Shown piece by piece: positions 26,763 to 45,629 of a stretch of DNA of 64,000 nt. How positions within the stretch are numbered: the stretch's first letter is position 1; every line of letters begins with the position of its first letter. The stretch covers positions 21,232,103-21,296,102 of the forward strand of contig NC_087072.1 of NCBI RefSeq assembly GCF_026151205.1, given 5' to 3'. The stretch is from Bolinopsis microptera. Lineage: Eukaryota > Ctenophora > Tentaculata > Lobata > Bolinopsidae. A program made the position numbers and the translations under genes. The notes below the pieces were generated by a model, which was not told the DNA's origin, made no database searches, and was given only the letters and a program-made list of their open reading frames with translations.

Positions 26763-27675
26763 CTGAGCTGCAGGCAGCGACAGTAGCCGTCCAATAGAGT
26801 ACCTGAGCTGCAGGCAGCACCAGTAGCTGTTCAATAGAGTATCTGAGCTGCAGGCAGCACCAGTAGCTGTTCAATAGAGTATCTGAGCTGCAGGCAGCAC
26901 CAGTAGCTGTTCAATAGAGTATCTGAGCTGCACGCAGCGACAGTAGCTGTTCAATAGAGTACCTGAGCTGCAGGCAGCGACAGTAGCTGTCCAATAGAGT
27001 ATCTGAGCTGCAGGCAGCGACAGTAGCTGTCCAATAGAGTACCTGAGCTGCAGGCAGCGACAGTAGCTGTCCAATAGAGTACCTGAGCTGCAGGCAGCGA
27101 CAGTAGCTGTCCAATAGAGTATCTGAGCTGCAGGCAGCGACAGTAGCTGTCCAATAGAGTACCTGAGCTGCAGGCAGCGACAGTAGCTGTCCAATAGAGT
27201 ACCTGAGCTGCAGGCAGCGACAGTAGCTGTTCAATAGAGTACCTGAGCTGCAGGCAGCGACAGTAGCTGTCCAATAGAGTACCTGAGCTGCAGGCAGCGA
27301 CAGTAGCTGTTCAATAGAGTACCTGAGCTGCAGGCAGCGACAGTAGCTGTCCAATAGAGTACCTGAGCTGCAGGCAGCGACAGTAGCTGTCCAATAGAGT
27401 ATCTGAGCTGCAGGCAGCACCAGTAGCTGTCCAATAGAGTACCTGAGCTGCAGGCAGCGACAGTAGCTGTCCAATAGAGTATCTGAGCTGCAGGCAGCGA
27501 CAGTAGCTGTCCAATAGAGTACCTGAGCTGCAGGCAGCGACAGTAGCTGTCCAATAGAGTATCTGAGCTGCAGGCAGCGACAGTAGCTGTTCAATAGAGT
27601 ACCTGAGCTGCAGGCAGCGACAGTAGCTGTCCAATAGAGTACCTGAGCTGCAGGCAGCGCGTCAGTAGCTGTTTA
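26763..27675. repeat. 40-bp minisatellite, ~22 copies
   Basis: Very regular tandem array of a 40-bp unit beginning CTGAGCTGCAGGCAGCGACA and ending GTAGCTGTCCAATAGAGTAC. Variants are limited to a few positions (CGACAG/CACCAG, GTCC/GTTC, TACC/TATC). Each unit holds two small palindromes, GCTGCAGGCAGC and ACAGTAGCTGT. The unit has no stop in any minus-strand frame, and because 40 is not a multiple of 3 the reading frame cycles every 120 bases. The resulting 107-227-codon frames are therefore not evidence of a gene. The array ends 324 bases upstream of the ATG of first exon E. Confidence 0.95.
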
Positions 27676-27998
27676 ATCACTCCACAGAGTAGAAAGCATT
27701 TTCCATCACACATTGTGCTTGTGTGTATGTGTCAGTGTGTATTGCATATTCGGTCCGAGACTGCGGTATTTTATTAAATTTCTCCGGCATTTCTTGTCTT
27801 GGTTAGCCATGTTAGTTATATAGAGGCTTCCGTTAAACGGGCAGTTTAGTTCATTTGTGTGTAGTATCTGCTTGTAATTGCGATATTATCTCTCTGTCAT
27901 TTTGTATCTACTTATAATATCTACAGTGTGCATGCTCCAACCGCACAGTTAGTCCCTCGAGTGTATTTTACTTTGGTCATGTTGTGAACAAATCAACT
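27676..27998 (+). promoter_or_regulatory. Region upstream of PKG first exon E
   Basis: A 320-base unique spacer between the 40-bp array and the ATG at 27999. It contains TTATAATAT at about 27914, a weak TATA candidate roughly 85 bases before the ATG. Promoter function is inferred from position only. Confidence 0.3.
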
Positions 27999-28041
27999 AT
28001 GAAGCTCTTGGGGATTTTCAAGCGGAAATCAAATGAAGGCG
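27999..28041 (+). CDS. prkg: PKG alternative first coding exon E
   Basis: The ATG at 27999 encodes MKLLGIFKRKSNEG; the last Gly is completed across the G|GTGAGT donor. The 43 coding bases leave phase 1 and join the acceptor at 32302, giving a 771-residue isoform. It is the nearest first exon to the shared part, across a 4.3-kb intron. The peptide is short, amphipathic and basic (KRK). It has no N-myristoylation signal (no Gly at position 2), unlike mammalian PKG II. Confidence 0.7.
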
Positions 28042-28994
28042 GTGAGTATATCGTGGAGGCTTTGTTTTTTGAAAATTCATTTTATTTGTCGAAAAAATCG
28101 GGTTCTTTGTTTAAAAGTATATTGTAGATAGCATCATATTTAACTTATAAATATCAGACGTCATGCAGCGCAAATCATTTTCTGCTTCCGATTCCTAACC
28201 AATTATAAGCTGGCGCTCAGACACGACACCATTGACGTAAAGTATGAGTAACTTTGCTGACGTCACCAATCCATTGTTACTTTCAATCATTCGGCCTATT
28301 TTTCCAAGACAACTTGTCATCGTCATCTTGGACCAGATCGTTGGTTTCCAAAGATAGCGAAAAAAAATATTGAAAGGAGCAAGATTACAAGTCTAGTTTC
28401 AGAGCTACACGTACATGATTCTTCTCCCTCAAACATTGTAACAGACTTACTAAGTAGTCGGTGGCTGTGTAGATTTCACAAATATTTACAGAGATTTTTT
28501 TAATTTCTTAGTCAAGCCAATACAAGGAATGTTAGAATTTAGACTCTGACATCAAATTTTTGTAACACTGAAAAACAACTATCAACACATTTTGTTTCGA
28601 ATCTAAGCCCTCAACACATATGTCTATTATCGAGAGTGAGCTATAATTTCGTCCCTGCATGTAACCTGTAAAATTGTAAATCATAATTCCTCTCGCCTCC
28701 TATACAAAATATGAGGAGAGCCGCGTCAAGAATTCGGTATAATGTACGAATCACGCATACCTATCACACATATGCATACCTATCACACATATCCCTTCAA
28801 ATATCAGAAACACGTCCAATACATAGTTTGTACAATAATGTGGTGTACCTGTACTGGTGTTATTTAGTAACTCACATCTACAAACTCACACTTTTCAAGA
28901 GTTGTAAAATGTTCCCAAAACTGAATGAATATGAATGATGGCCAGAACAGAGCTCGTATTTAAGGTTGTAAATGTGCCATGTAGCATGTCATGA

Positions 28995-29185
28995 TACGGT
29001 CCAGTGCCTCAAGTAACTGGAGCGTATCATACCTCTACCCATACCTTCCAGTGCGTCATCAAGCTAACTGAAGCGTATCAATTATCTTACGTAATCTCAG
29101 ATAAGTTCCAGTGCCTCAAGCTGCGGCAACTGGAGCGTATCATACGTCATCTCACGTACGTTCTAGTGCCTCGTTGCGGCAACAC
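28995..29185. repeat. Imperfect 55-60-bp tandem repeat
   Basis: Three to four copies share CCAGTGCCTCAAG, AACTGGAGCGTATCA and TACGTAATCTCA-like blocks. The 110-codon frame across it starts with GTG and looks like a repeat artefact. Confidence 0.6.
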
Positions 29186-29420
29186 AGAAAAATTAGGAGC
29201 AAGTCAGAAGTTGCTTCCTTGTGGTGTGAAGTTGGAAGCTATAGAGCGTATTGTGGACATTAATTACTCTATACAATGCAGCCCGAGCCGAGTACACGGA
29301 ACCCGCACATACTGCGAATACCTACTAGGTCATTAGTCCAGACCGGAATAAACACCAACAGTTTGTTTGGTCAACCCAATATTCCTCATTAGAACTGACA
29401 GGACAAATGATATTATAATA

Positions 29421-29553
29421 CTCAGCTATGCTACACTCGGCTACTTGGCCAGGGTGTTGCTGCTACACTCGGCTACTTGGCCAGGGTGTTGCTGCTACAC
29501 TCGGCTACTTGGCCAGGGTATTGCTGCTACACTCAGCTACTCGGCCAGGATGT
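29421..29553. repeat. 32-bp tandem repeat, four copies
   Basis: Unit GCTACACTCGGCTACTTGGC followed by CAGGGTGTTGCT; the last copy is diverged (CTCAGCTACTCGGCCAGGATG). Confidence 0.85.
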
Positions 29554-30092
29554 AGTTGCTGGATAGTGCATTTATTCCTTAACTTCAGGCCTAATTAAAT
29601 CTAATCAAAGCGGCACATTAATTCAGATGTGTGTCAGCGGCACAATTTAATCCAAATTGTGAGATGAACAAGATTGAAGATTAGAGCTGGTATAATGATA
29701 CTACAAAGTAGTCTTCTCGCCAATTAGCTCCAAATACAATTAGCTCCAAATACATTCACTTTGGAGAAAGGGCAATATCATCTTATACTCTTTCTTCTAT
29801 ACCCAAATTAATCTTAAATACTACAAGATAAGTCAACTATTAGCCGAAAAAACGATTGAAAGACCGCCTCTACTTTCTCTCAGGCAAATTATCTTTGTAT
29901 GATTTTATCCCAGTATAATAATTGTTGTCTCACTGTACACCAGGTATATACCAACTAGAGAAGGTACTATATATAATCTGAGTACACCTCATTGGGTAGG
30001 CTAACATTTACTGGAGTGTACAGACATGAGGCATAACTAACATATGTTTGATAATGATCTACTGATTATAATTACTTATTATCTTGCTATAC

Positions 30093-30980
30093 GATACACC
30101 TACCTGCTGCTTCACTCTCAAGAGGAGCATGCCTGGTAAGATACACCTACCTGCTGCTTCACTCTCAAGAGGAGCATGCCTGGTAAGATACACCTACCTG
30201 CTCCTTCACTCTCAAGAGGAGCATGCCTGGTAAGATACACCTACCAGCTACCTGCTGCTTCACTCTGAAGAGGAGCATGCCTGGTAAGATACACCTACCT
30301 GCTGCTTCACTCTGAAGAGGAGCATGCCTGGTAAGATACACCTACCTGCTGCTTCACTCTGAAGAGGAGCATGCCTGGTAAGATACACCTACCTGCTGCT
30401 TCACTCTGAAGAGGAGCATGCCTGGTAAGATACACCTACCTGCTGCTTCACTCTGAAGAGGAGCATGCCTGGTAAGATACACCTACCTGCTCCTTCACTC
30501 TGCAGAGGAGCATGCCTGGTAAGATACACCTACCTGCTGCTTCACTCTGAAGAGGAGCATGCCTGGTAAGATACACCTACCTGCTGCTTCACTCTGAAGA
30601 GGAGCATGCCTGGTAAGATACACCTACCTGCTGCTTCACTCTGAAGAGGAGCATGCCTGGTAAGATACACCTACCTGCTCCTTCACTCTGCAGAGGAGCA
30701 TGCCTGGTAAGATACACCTACCTGCTGCTTCACTCTGAAGAGGAGCATGCCTGGTAAGATACACCTACCTGCTGCTTCACTCTGCAGAGGAGCATGCCTG
30801 GTAAGATACACCTACCTGCTCCTTCACTCTGCAGAGGAGCATGCCTGGTAAGATACACCTACCTGCTGCTTCACTCTGAAGAGGAGCATGCCTGGTAAGA
30901 TACACCTACCTGCTCCTTCACTCTGCAGAGGAGCATGCCTGGTAAGATACACCTACCTGCTGCTTCACTCTGAAGAGGAG
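30093..30980. repeat. 47-bp minisatellite with a start-plus-donor motif per unit
   Basis: Nineteen units of 47 bp (GATACACCTACCTGCTGCTT, then CACTCTGAAGAGGAGC, then ATGCCTGGTAA). Eighteen units keep ATGCCTG|GTAAGA intact. That is an ATG two codons upstream of a consensus 5' splice site in phase 1, the phase of the five PKG first exons. About five units read CTCTGCAG|AGG just before it and so also look like a 3' splice site, making a 13-base exon-like block. The array lies 1.3 kb upstream of the shared acceptor. Whether any copy is used is unknown. Confidence 0.95.
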
Positions 30981-31887
30981 TATACCTCGGTCCTCGTGCG
31001 ATATAATAGGGACGGTTAAACATCCGAACCAAGCTATAAATTATCATGTACAGTTATAAGAGTTGAGTTAGTAGCCCGTATACAATACTAACTAGCCTCT
31101 TCACTATCTATAACGATCATTTGGAGAATTTACTGGAGATATATACTTTTTACACGCAGAAAGAAATGAGCATGTAGAGGAAAATAAGAGTAACAACAGA
31201 CTGTTTTTACTATGTTTTCAGCATGTACAATCTTCACTTTTTATTATGTACGTTTTGAACTATTTTTAATGACTCGTACACCTGAACGTGTATAAGTTAC
31301 AGCGGTATCAACAATGTGACTGCACAAGAGAGTCCCTCTTTTGAATATATAATTGAGAAAGCTCACTCTGCCTCTGTGTAAGTATGTATATAATTACACA
31401 AAGCATCGCTTTATTACATTACTGTGCGAGCAGTACACCCAATTCAATATTAGGACGCAGAGGTCCGTGTAATATAATTAGACTATTACTACTTACAGTA
31501 TAATAAGTTACAGTTATTACTTACAGTATTGTTACTCACATTATTATTATTTACTGCATCATTACTTACAGTAAAAGTACTTACAAGCTAACTGCTTACA
31601 GCTATTAGGCTGTTAACTGTCCACTGGCTTGTCTTCGAGCTTGTCTACCAGCACGACTAGTCTACCATATGTTAGAAGCAGACCTCTCTTTAGGCAGACT
31701 GGTTTAGCACACTACACTTTACACAGAACAGTACTGAGCACAGTGTCCGGTTGTAGTTAAGTCTGGTAAATGTGACCAGACATATTCCCGTGCTGCACAG
31801 CTGCAGGTCACGTACTGTTCATTGTTAGAAGAAAGACTTTCACTTCTATTCATACTAGTCTTCACCGTAAAAGCATATAGTTCATAG

Positions 31888-31945
31888 CAGATTAGCAGAT
31901 TAGCAGATTAGCAGATTAGCAGATTAGCAGATTAGCAGATTACTA
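31888..31945. repeat. 8-bp tandem repeat GCAGATTA
   Basis: Seven perfect copies of GCAGATTA followed by a degenerate end. Confidence 0.9.
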
Positions 31946-32301
31946 GATTTGTAGATGAATAGCTAGTGCAGTAGCTACAGACTTGGAAACACTATAAATG
32001 GGATATGCTATTTTACTGAGAGCGAGAAGAATCTAATATTGTTTGTAATTTGAGAGTGCATTTCATGTAATTCTAAAATTGTGTAAAGTGGAATTTAATT
32101 TTCACACGTTTTTTAATCCACGTGAAGGTCATAAAGTCATCAAACATAAAGTCATCAAACTAAACCGATCATCGGTAAAATACTAAGTATTTAATCAGTG
32201 GAAGTATATGACAAAGGTGATTTGTTACACAGACCCTCTTGAGTAAACTCAAAGTATTTAAAATAATTACCAAGCCAGACAATAATCCTGCCTTTCTTCA
32301 G

Positions 32302-40147
<7,846 letters not shown>

Positions 40148-43023
40148 GAAAAATTGGGTTCGATTTTGCTGTATCAGCAACACACAGAGACACTCATTTT
40201 TATCATCGCTTACCTCCCGCCGCCAGACTGACGCGTGAAAAGATAGAGGGGATCTGATCACTGATGGAGCCAGGAAAAGACGCACAACACTCAGTGTTTT
40301 TACTTTTTAATATACAAGCTAAATCTATTTTTATACCTCAACGGTCGAAAGCTTTCTCAACAAGTTAGGATGTTATTAAAAGCTCTGGAATTACAAACCG
40401 CCTGTTTCTGTCGGGAAAACCACGTGTGCTCGCTTAGCGTGCACGTGCTGAGCTTGCATTCCGAGCATACGCAAACTTTGCGTGCACGTGCTCATACTTT
40501 GTTCTTCCGCATCTATTTCGACCATCAACTGTGCTCTGTACTTGTATCTTCTCAATTATCTTAAAAGGATCTCTCTGTCTGAATAACAGAATTACTGGCT
40601 CTAGGCGATCATTTTTCTGAGGATTTTGTTATCATCGTCATTGTTATCCTTCACGTGATAAAGTCACGCGTGATACGCGTTACCTTGGTTACCGGGTGTT
40701 GTGGTGAGTGCTTGTTTTACACAGTGTTCTGAAAGTGAAGCTCAAAAGGAAGAAGGAGGTAAAGGTACCTTTGTTGAAGGTACCGTGGATTTTGACAATA
40801 CTTGTTCGTAACTTTGAGTCAATTTTTAGCGAGTTTAGAATAATTCTATGAAATGTACATTGTTTGCAACTGTTCAATTCTTTTACCTTTTGAGTGCGTT
40901 TTGTTTACCAAAGAAATGTTATCGTGACTAAATTTGACGGCAATAGGCTTTTTTCTAGGAATTAAATGGCTGATTCACAAAATGTGGATGATTTGATTAA
41001 AAAAATGCATGAGAATGCAATTAGCTGAACTTATTAATTGTAGTAGGGCTTGCTACTACGGTACGTAAACCGAACAATACATACGACTGTGAAGTTAGGT
41101 GAGACAAGATGATAATATTTGGTGATTTGATGCACCACCAGCGAGTGTTTTAAACCATTTAACGTTAGTTATATTTGAGTTTATTGTATTGGCGATATTA
41201 TTTTGATTTAATAAGCTATATACACCAAGAAGTTCAACTAATTTAATGATGTAACATTTGTCGTGTTATTATTCCTAATGCGTTTTCTCTGAACTTTGCA
41301 CTTCCGGGAATGATTTGCTCCTTTATAATACTAAATTCTATCTGACGTGATTTCTTCGTCCATCAACATACTAACATAGTCTCAATTATTATTATCATAA
41401 GTTGATGACTAATAAGTATTCAAAATCTTAATTTGTTACTGTTGTGTTGTAAAATTTGGTCTGTTTTAATACAGTATAATATCCAATCATAGTCTTTATC
41501 TGTTTATATCAAATAAACCCGACTTTTTCGTCTACCACAACTACAAATCACACAAGATGTTGATCAAATTTACTTACTTGCTACTTTAGGCGATCCTCAA
41601 TAGAAATACCGTTCACTATTTTCATTTTTCCCCCAGACTTTTCGATCACACAGCAGAATGGAGATCGTCTAACTCAAATTGAACGCCGGCAATACTAGCT
41701 ACAGCATCTAAGAATGTGAGTGGCTTAGACCGCGACCGGACTGGGGAAGTGCCAATGGAGGATGGTGGCTATGATCTGGTCAGAGGCTATCTTGCAATGA
41801 CCAGCCACCAGCGAATCTAGCACGTCTTTGTGCGAGTACCGATTACCGAAGCTAATGCTATATAATGCGGTATAGTTGGTGTCCAAAGATTTGCTTGAGC
41901 GTGGGATGTTTTTTTTTTCAGGATATATTCTTGCCCTTCAATTCACAAGAAGTCGAGTAGAACATCCTTTTAGCATGTAGGCGTTTTTCAAACTGCTTTT
42001 TCATAGTACAAGTTTCGCCCTTTTTTGGTATGAGAATGAAGCCGTTTTCCAGGCCTAAAGTATAAGGCTTCAATTCTATTAGAGCACTGTTTGCTGTTGC
42101 AAAGGGAGAGGGGATGTTCATGCAGACAGAAGAGGAGTTTCCAGACTGAAGGAGGATTCAAATTCAGAAAAATTATAAGGGGAGGGGCGAAAAAATACAG
42201 CGGCACAAAGGTACGTTTTGGCACTGGCCACAGCATTCAGGCATCGATCGGCTATTATACATGATCATTGATACAGTTCTGGGTTCAGTTAAAATTTTCA
42301 GGCTAAACATGCGCACACACATAATGATATGCGGCATTGGACATGCCGCAGATATTAGGTTTTCCGCACCTTGTACTCGATGCATATCCAATATAACACT
42401 CACAGTCAAATTTTCTTTTATTTGATATTCGCTTTGGTCATCATAGTCATACCTTGATAATTCATGAATATGCATCTAATAACTTCTATAAATAGCGTTC
42501 CATAAAATAAAACGGAAAACCTAAAATACGACTGTTGGGGCCGGGCCGGGGCATATCCAATCATCAGACATTACGTTACAGCTGAAACCATGAACGTCTT
42601 TTGCCCCATTTTCAACATTATATTAATGATTAACTCCGATATCCATGTCCACCAAGTTTTCGGACAGCTTTTAAAGTCCAATTAAAAGATCCTTACGAAT
42701 TTTCAGAATGATATCATTCCAGGAACCGCGAAGATATGACGGAACAATACGACGAAAATCAATTGTCAATGAATTTCGTCAAATTACGCGACTTTCACAC
42801 TTATTACTGAAGCCACGCCTCATTTAATATGGCACCTATGCGAAACTCACTGATCATTCCAAAAAGGTATGACAAATTTGGTTTTGTGAAAAATCTCACA
42901 CTCTAGAAGTAGAAAACAATGGTACGTACCAAACAGTGGCGTAACGTTGCCTGTTGCCATAATAACCAGTTCCCAAGTCTTCTTGTATCACGTCGTGACC
43001 CCCATTATCGTTTACTAACAAAA
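40148..43023 (+). other. PKG 3' end and intergenic spacer
   Basis: The first few hundred bases should be the PKG 3' UTR. An ATTAAA at about 40373 is a possible poly-A signal, but no AATAAA is close. Beyond this the spacer is AT-rich, with a CGTGCACGTGCT repeat near 40430-40495. No gene is supported; the frames at 41918-42475 on minus lack recognisable content. Confidence 0.45.
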
Positions 43024-43337
43024 AATACTATTAGCGCACTTCCCTGTGACCGCGGGTTTTCTAGTCTTACTTATAATTCAGAGAATTATTTCTGTACACT
43101 GTACAACCGCCCACGTGCAAATTAGATGAAAAATAGGAATTTAGGTAACAACCAAAAGGTTCCATAGCAACGGTGTTTTAATGCACACATGCACGTGCAA
43201 AGATTTTGTTAACGTCATTTTGATCGGTTTTGTGATAATTACGTTTTGTTTAAAGTGTTTTATATTTAATCGGCTGTATCTTCGGTTGAGATGGATGTTT
43301 TTTGATGCGATTAAAACTTTCTTTCAAAGAATTCTAT
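43024..43337. repeat. Repeat R1, copy 1 (~0.31 kb)
   Basis: It begins near TACTATTAGC and GGGTTTTCTAGT and ends CAAAGAATTCTATT. It matches R1 copy 2 at 49652 almost base for base over CCGCCCACGTGCAAATTAGA, AACCAAAAGGTTCCATAGCA and GGCTGTATCTTCGGTTGAGA. There is no coding potential. Confidence 0.9.
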
Positions 43338-43360
43338 TTATCTGAGGACCCCAGGCTTTA

Positions 43361-43525
43361 GGGGTCGTTCGCATATTACGTAATCAATATTTTAGCCATT
43401 TTTACCCCCCTCCCCCTTCCGTAATCAACCATAATCTAAGACCCAACCCCCCCCCCCCCCCTCCTGACAGCAATATTACATAATCATGGCCTGACCCCCC
43501 CCCCCCCCCCCCCCCCCCCCTTGAC
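43361..43525. mobile_element. Left end of a Harbinger-like element, interrupted
   Basis: GGGGTCGTTCGCATATTACG starts directly after TTA (43358-43360). The motif TTACGTAATC and its variants recur three times between C-rich tracts, including C15 and C26 runs (43447-43461, 43495-43520). The likely right end is AACGACCCC at 49577-49585, followed by TTA. The same architecture (GGGG start, ACGT core, C-rich internal blocks, TWA duplication) is seen in the MITE at 39631. LINE sequence takes over at about 43521. Confidence 0.65.
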
Positions 43526-43673
43526 TTTTTTTCCTAGAAAACACTTTCTCTACGTTTCATGCTACCCTGATCATTGATCATGTTATCATGATGAGCCGAA
43601 TTGAAATCATTGTTATGATATCCGGCCAAGCACCTTCTAAACTACTTACACAAGTGGTTGTACATTATCTGAA

Positions 43674-44180
43674 ATGGAGTTATCGAATGAATTATCAATC
43701 GGGAACTTGCTTCTCCGTGCGGGAACGAACGAAATAGTTAAACAAGTCATCTCGAAGTTTGATCATTCAAAAAAGCGAGCTGAAAATCTCAAAGCATTAA
43801 AGTCGTCTAATCTTGAAATGTTGGAGCATTGTGCTGAATTTTTGTGTATTAACTTAGCTGACAGTGATCGTAATAAGATTTACACAAAGGACACACTTGC
43901 CAGTAGAATACTGTTCCAGTTAAACGCTTTGCTCCCCTCACAATGCCCGGAGTGTAACCAGAAATACGTGATAGATCTCGAGCCGGAACAGAAACCGCTT
44001 TTTCACTGCCATATGTGTTTTCGGGGATCTCACGATTGTGCTGTTGTATCTGGTTTACATGATGTTTTAACTCAGGCTTCGATAGACCTACCTTCTAGCT
44101 ACGTTTGGCTGTGCAAATCTTGCAACGAGTCTAGTTTGCCTATTGTGTCTAGAAAGAGGAAACTCCCCATGATAGCGTGA
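43674..44180 (+). CDS. LINE ORF1, N-terminal part with PHD-like zinc finger
   Basis: 168 residues from ATG 43674. The N-terminal 85 residues are helical and charged. Then come CPEC, CHMC, HDC and LCKSC, a cysteine/histidine spacing like the C4HC3 PHD finger reported in ORF1 of CR1-type LINEs. It ends in a basic RKRKL tail at a TGA that overlaps the next frame (44177-). The following frame continues with more zinc fingers, so the original ORF1 was probably a single longer protein broken here, or the two were coupled by overlap. It presumably binds element RNA. Confidence 0.75.
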   Translation: MELSNELSIGNLLLRAGTNEIVKQVISKFDHSKKRAENLKALKSSNLEMLEHCAEFLCINLADSDRNKIYTKDTLASRILFQLNALLPSQCPECNQKYVIDLEPEQKPLFHCHMCFRGSHDCAVVSGLHDVLTQASIDLPSSYVWLCKSCNESSLPIVSRKRKLPMIA

Positions 44181-45629
44181 GTATCACGGACCCCGCTATC
44201 CTTGCGAGACTTAATGCTGACACTATATCTTCTTCGCAAGTTTCCTCGCCTCACAACGAAACATCGGAATCTTTCAAGCAGAACCAGGAGAAGTTAAATC
44301 TTAATGATCTCAACTCAAAACTGGATAAAGTTGTCAGAGAACGGGTGTGTGAGAAGTATAAGCGAGGAAAATGTCCGCATGGTTTAAGGGGGAAGAAAGA
44401 ACATGAAGGACGTGTCTGTGAGTTCGAACACCCTAGATACTGTGATAAGTACTGCCGCTTTGGTACTCAGCGTAACTTCGGGTGCAATAAGGGTTCCAGC
44501 TGCAAGTTCTTTCACCCCGTGCTCTGTAAGTTCTCTGTCAAGAACAAGCTGTGTACTAACTCAGAGTGCACATTTATCCACCTGAAAGGGACCCGGAGAA
44601 AGGAGAATGGTGATGCTCCTCGGCCCAAGAAAGGTGATAAAGCTGCCCCCGCCCCTACAGCTACCCAGGATTCTACCTCAGTTGCTGATTTTGGGGCTTC
44701 TTTTTGGGGGGGGGGGGGGCCAACCATATTAAAGTATATTAAAATGTAGGATTTTTCCCGATTTTGACCCGGGGATATACTTTAATATACTTTAATATAC
44801 TTTAATATACTTTAATATATCCCTATCTCCTTGGAGGCCTACATCAAAAATTGTTGCCCAAAATAAGCTTGAAATGCAATTCTTAATCGATTCCAAAAAG
44901 TTCTTGAAAAAATATTGAAAACTGATGGAGTTATTTAAATTTTAATGAAGTCATTTTGGCTAGTATTCCGAACCGAGATATTATGTGCAATTTTCCCAAT
45001 TTTGTTCATGGAGGTCTTTTTACTTATTATCCACTATATTCAACAAACACTGAGTTATATCTTTCACATAGAATTGGTCTCATTAAAAAATATTGAAATT
45101 TTATCGAATTTGGGCAAAAGGGAATTTGGGCAAAAGCGTATGCCCAAATATGGGCATATTTTTTAAAGCTCATAGCTCAGCCAATTTTTGACCAATCTGG
45201 ATGGAAATTCATGTACTAGTCCTAAAACAGGCTTATCTTGCGAATCAGAGTGAAAAATATAGTTCATCATGTAAATCTTAACGAAGAATATAAATCTTCT
45301 AATTGTAGGTATATTAAAGTATATTAAAATGTAGGATTTTTTCCGATTTTGACCCGGGGATATACTTTAATATACTTTAATATGGTTGGCCCCCCCCCCC
45401 TTTTTTAGAGTTAGCGAGACTGATGGACAGGATGCAAACCTGCTTCACTCGGGAAATCTCGGAAATCCGTGCCAGTCTCCGCCCCAACCCTCAATACCAG
45501 TTTCCCCCACCACACCTTCAGTCAGGATTGGCGTACCCACAGCACCAGTACCCCTACCCGACACCTCTGCTCCCTACCCATGCCCAGATGATGCAGAACG
45601 TGCCCACTATTCCTCATGCCTTGTCTTAA
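44177..45629 (+). pseudogene. LINE ORF1 C-terminal part with CCCH fingers, split by an insertion
   Basis: The frame is open from 44177 (GTG, no ATG). It carries three CCCH-type fingers (CEKYKRGKCPHG...CEFEH; CDKYCRFG...CKFFH; CKFSVKNKLCTNSECTFIH) followed by a Lys/Arg-rich stretch. At 44701-44705 it is interrupted by the 695-bp element. On the far side the same reading frame resumes (LARLMDRMQTCFTREISEIR) and ends Pro/Gln/Tyr-rich at TAA 45627-45629. Removing the insert with one T5 copy keeps frame, so the insertion happened in an open ORF. Confidence 0.75.
44706..45400. mobile_element. 695-bp element with G14/C11 ends nested in the LINE
   Basis: It starts with 14 G and ends with 11 C, with 26-bp perfect inverted ends (GGCCAACCATATTAAAGTAT, then ATTAAA). 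It is flanked by T5 on both sides as a likely target duplication. Just inside each end, a ~75-base block (TGTAGGATTTTT, GATTTTGACCCGGGGATATA) is present in direct orientation and is bounded by ATACTTTAAT 10-mers, four in a row on the left. The interior (44830-45240) is homologous to one arm of the palindrome at 51487-52843. There is no ORF with recognisable content. Confidence 0.9.

Larger units (their letters stand above)
28042..32301 (+). other. Intron between exon E and the shared PKG exons
   Basis: No gene is supported. It contains a 55-60-bp imperfect repeat (28995-29185), a 32-bp repeat (29421-29553), the 47-bp array (30093-30980), degenerate ATTACTTACAGT motifs (31485-31600) and an 8-bp repeat (31888-31945). 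The remainder is AT-rich. Confidence 0.5.

Noticed and set aside
26871..27634. Long minus-strand open frames (107-227 codons) in the 40-bp array
   Set aside because: The 40-base unit has no stop in any frame, so long frames arise automatically. There is no splice or start context and no domain.
30093..30980. CRISPR-like array
   Set aside because: The whole 47-bp unit is repeated with no unique spacers, and the DNA is eukaryotic.
40732..40766. Micro-exon-like block between TTTACACAG and GTAAAG downstream of PKG
   Set aside because: It is 34 bases, with no neighbouring exons and no protein similarity. Such pairs are frequent by chance.
42919..43125. Frame starting MVRTKQ, similar to the first residues of histone H3
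   Set aside because: Similarity ends after five residues, and the bases CAGTGGCGTAACG look like the start of a repeat. No H3 sequence follows.
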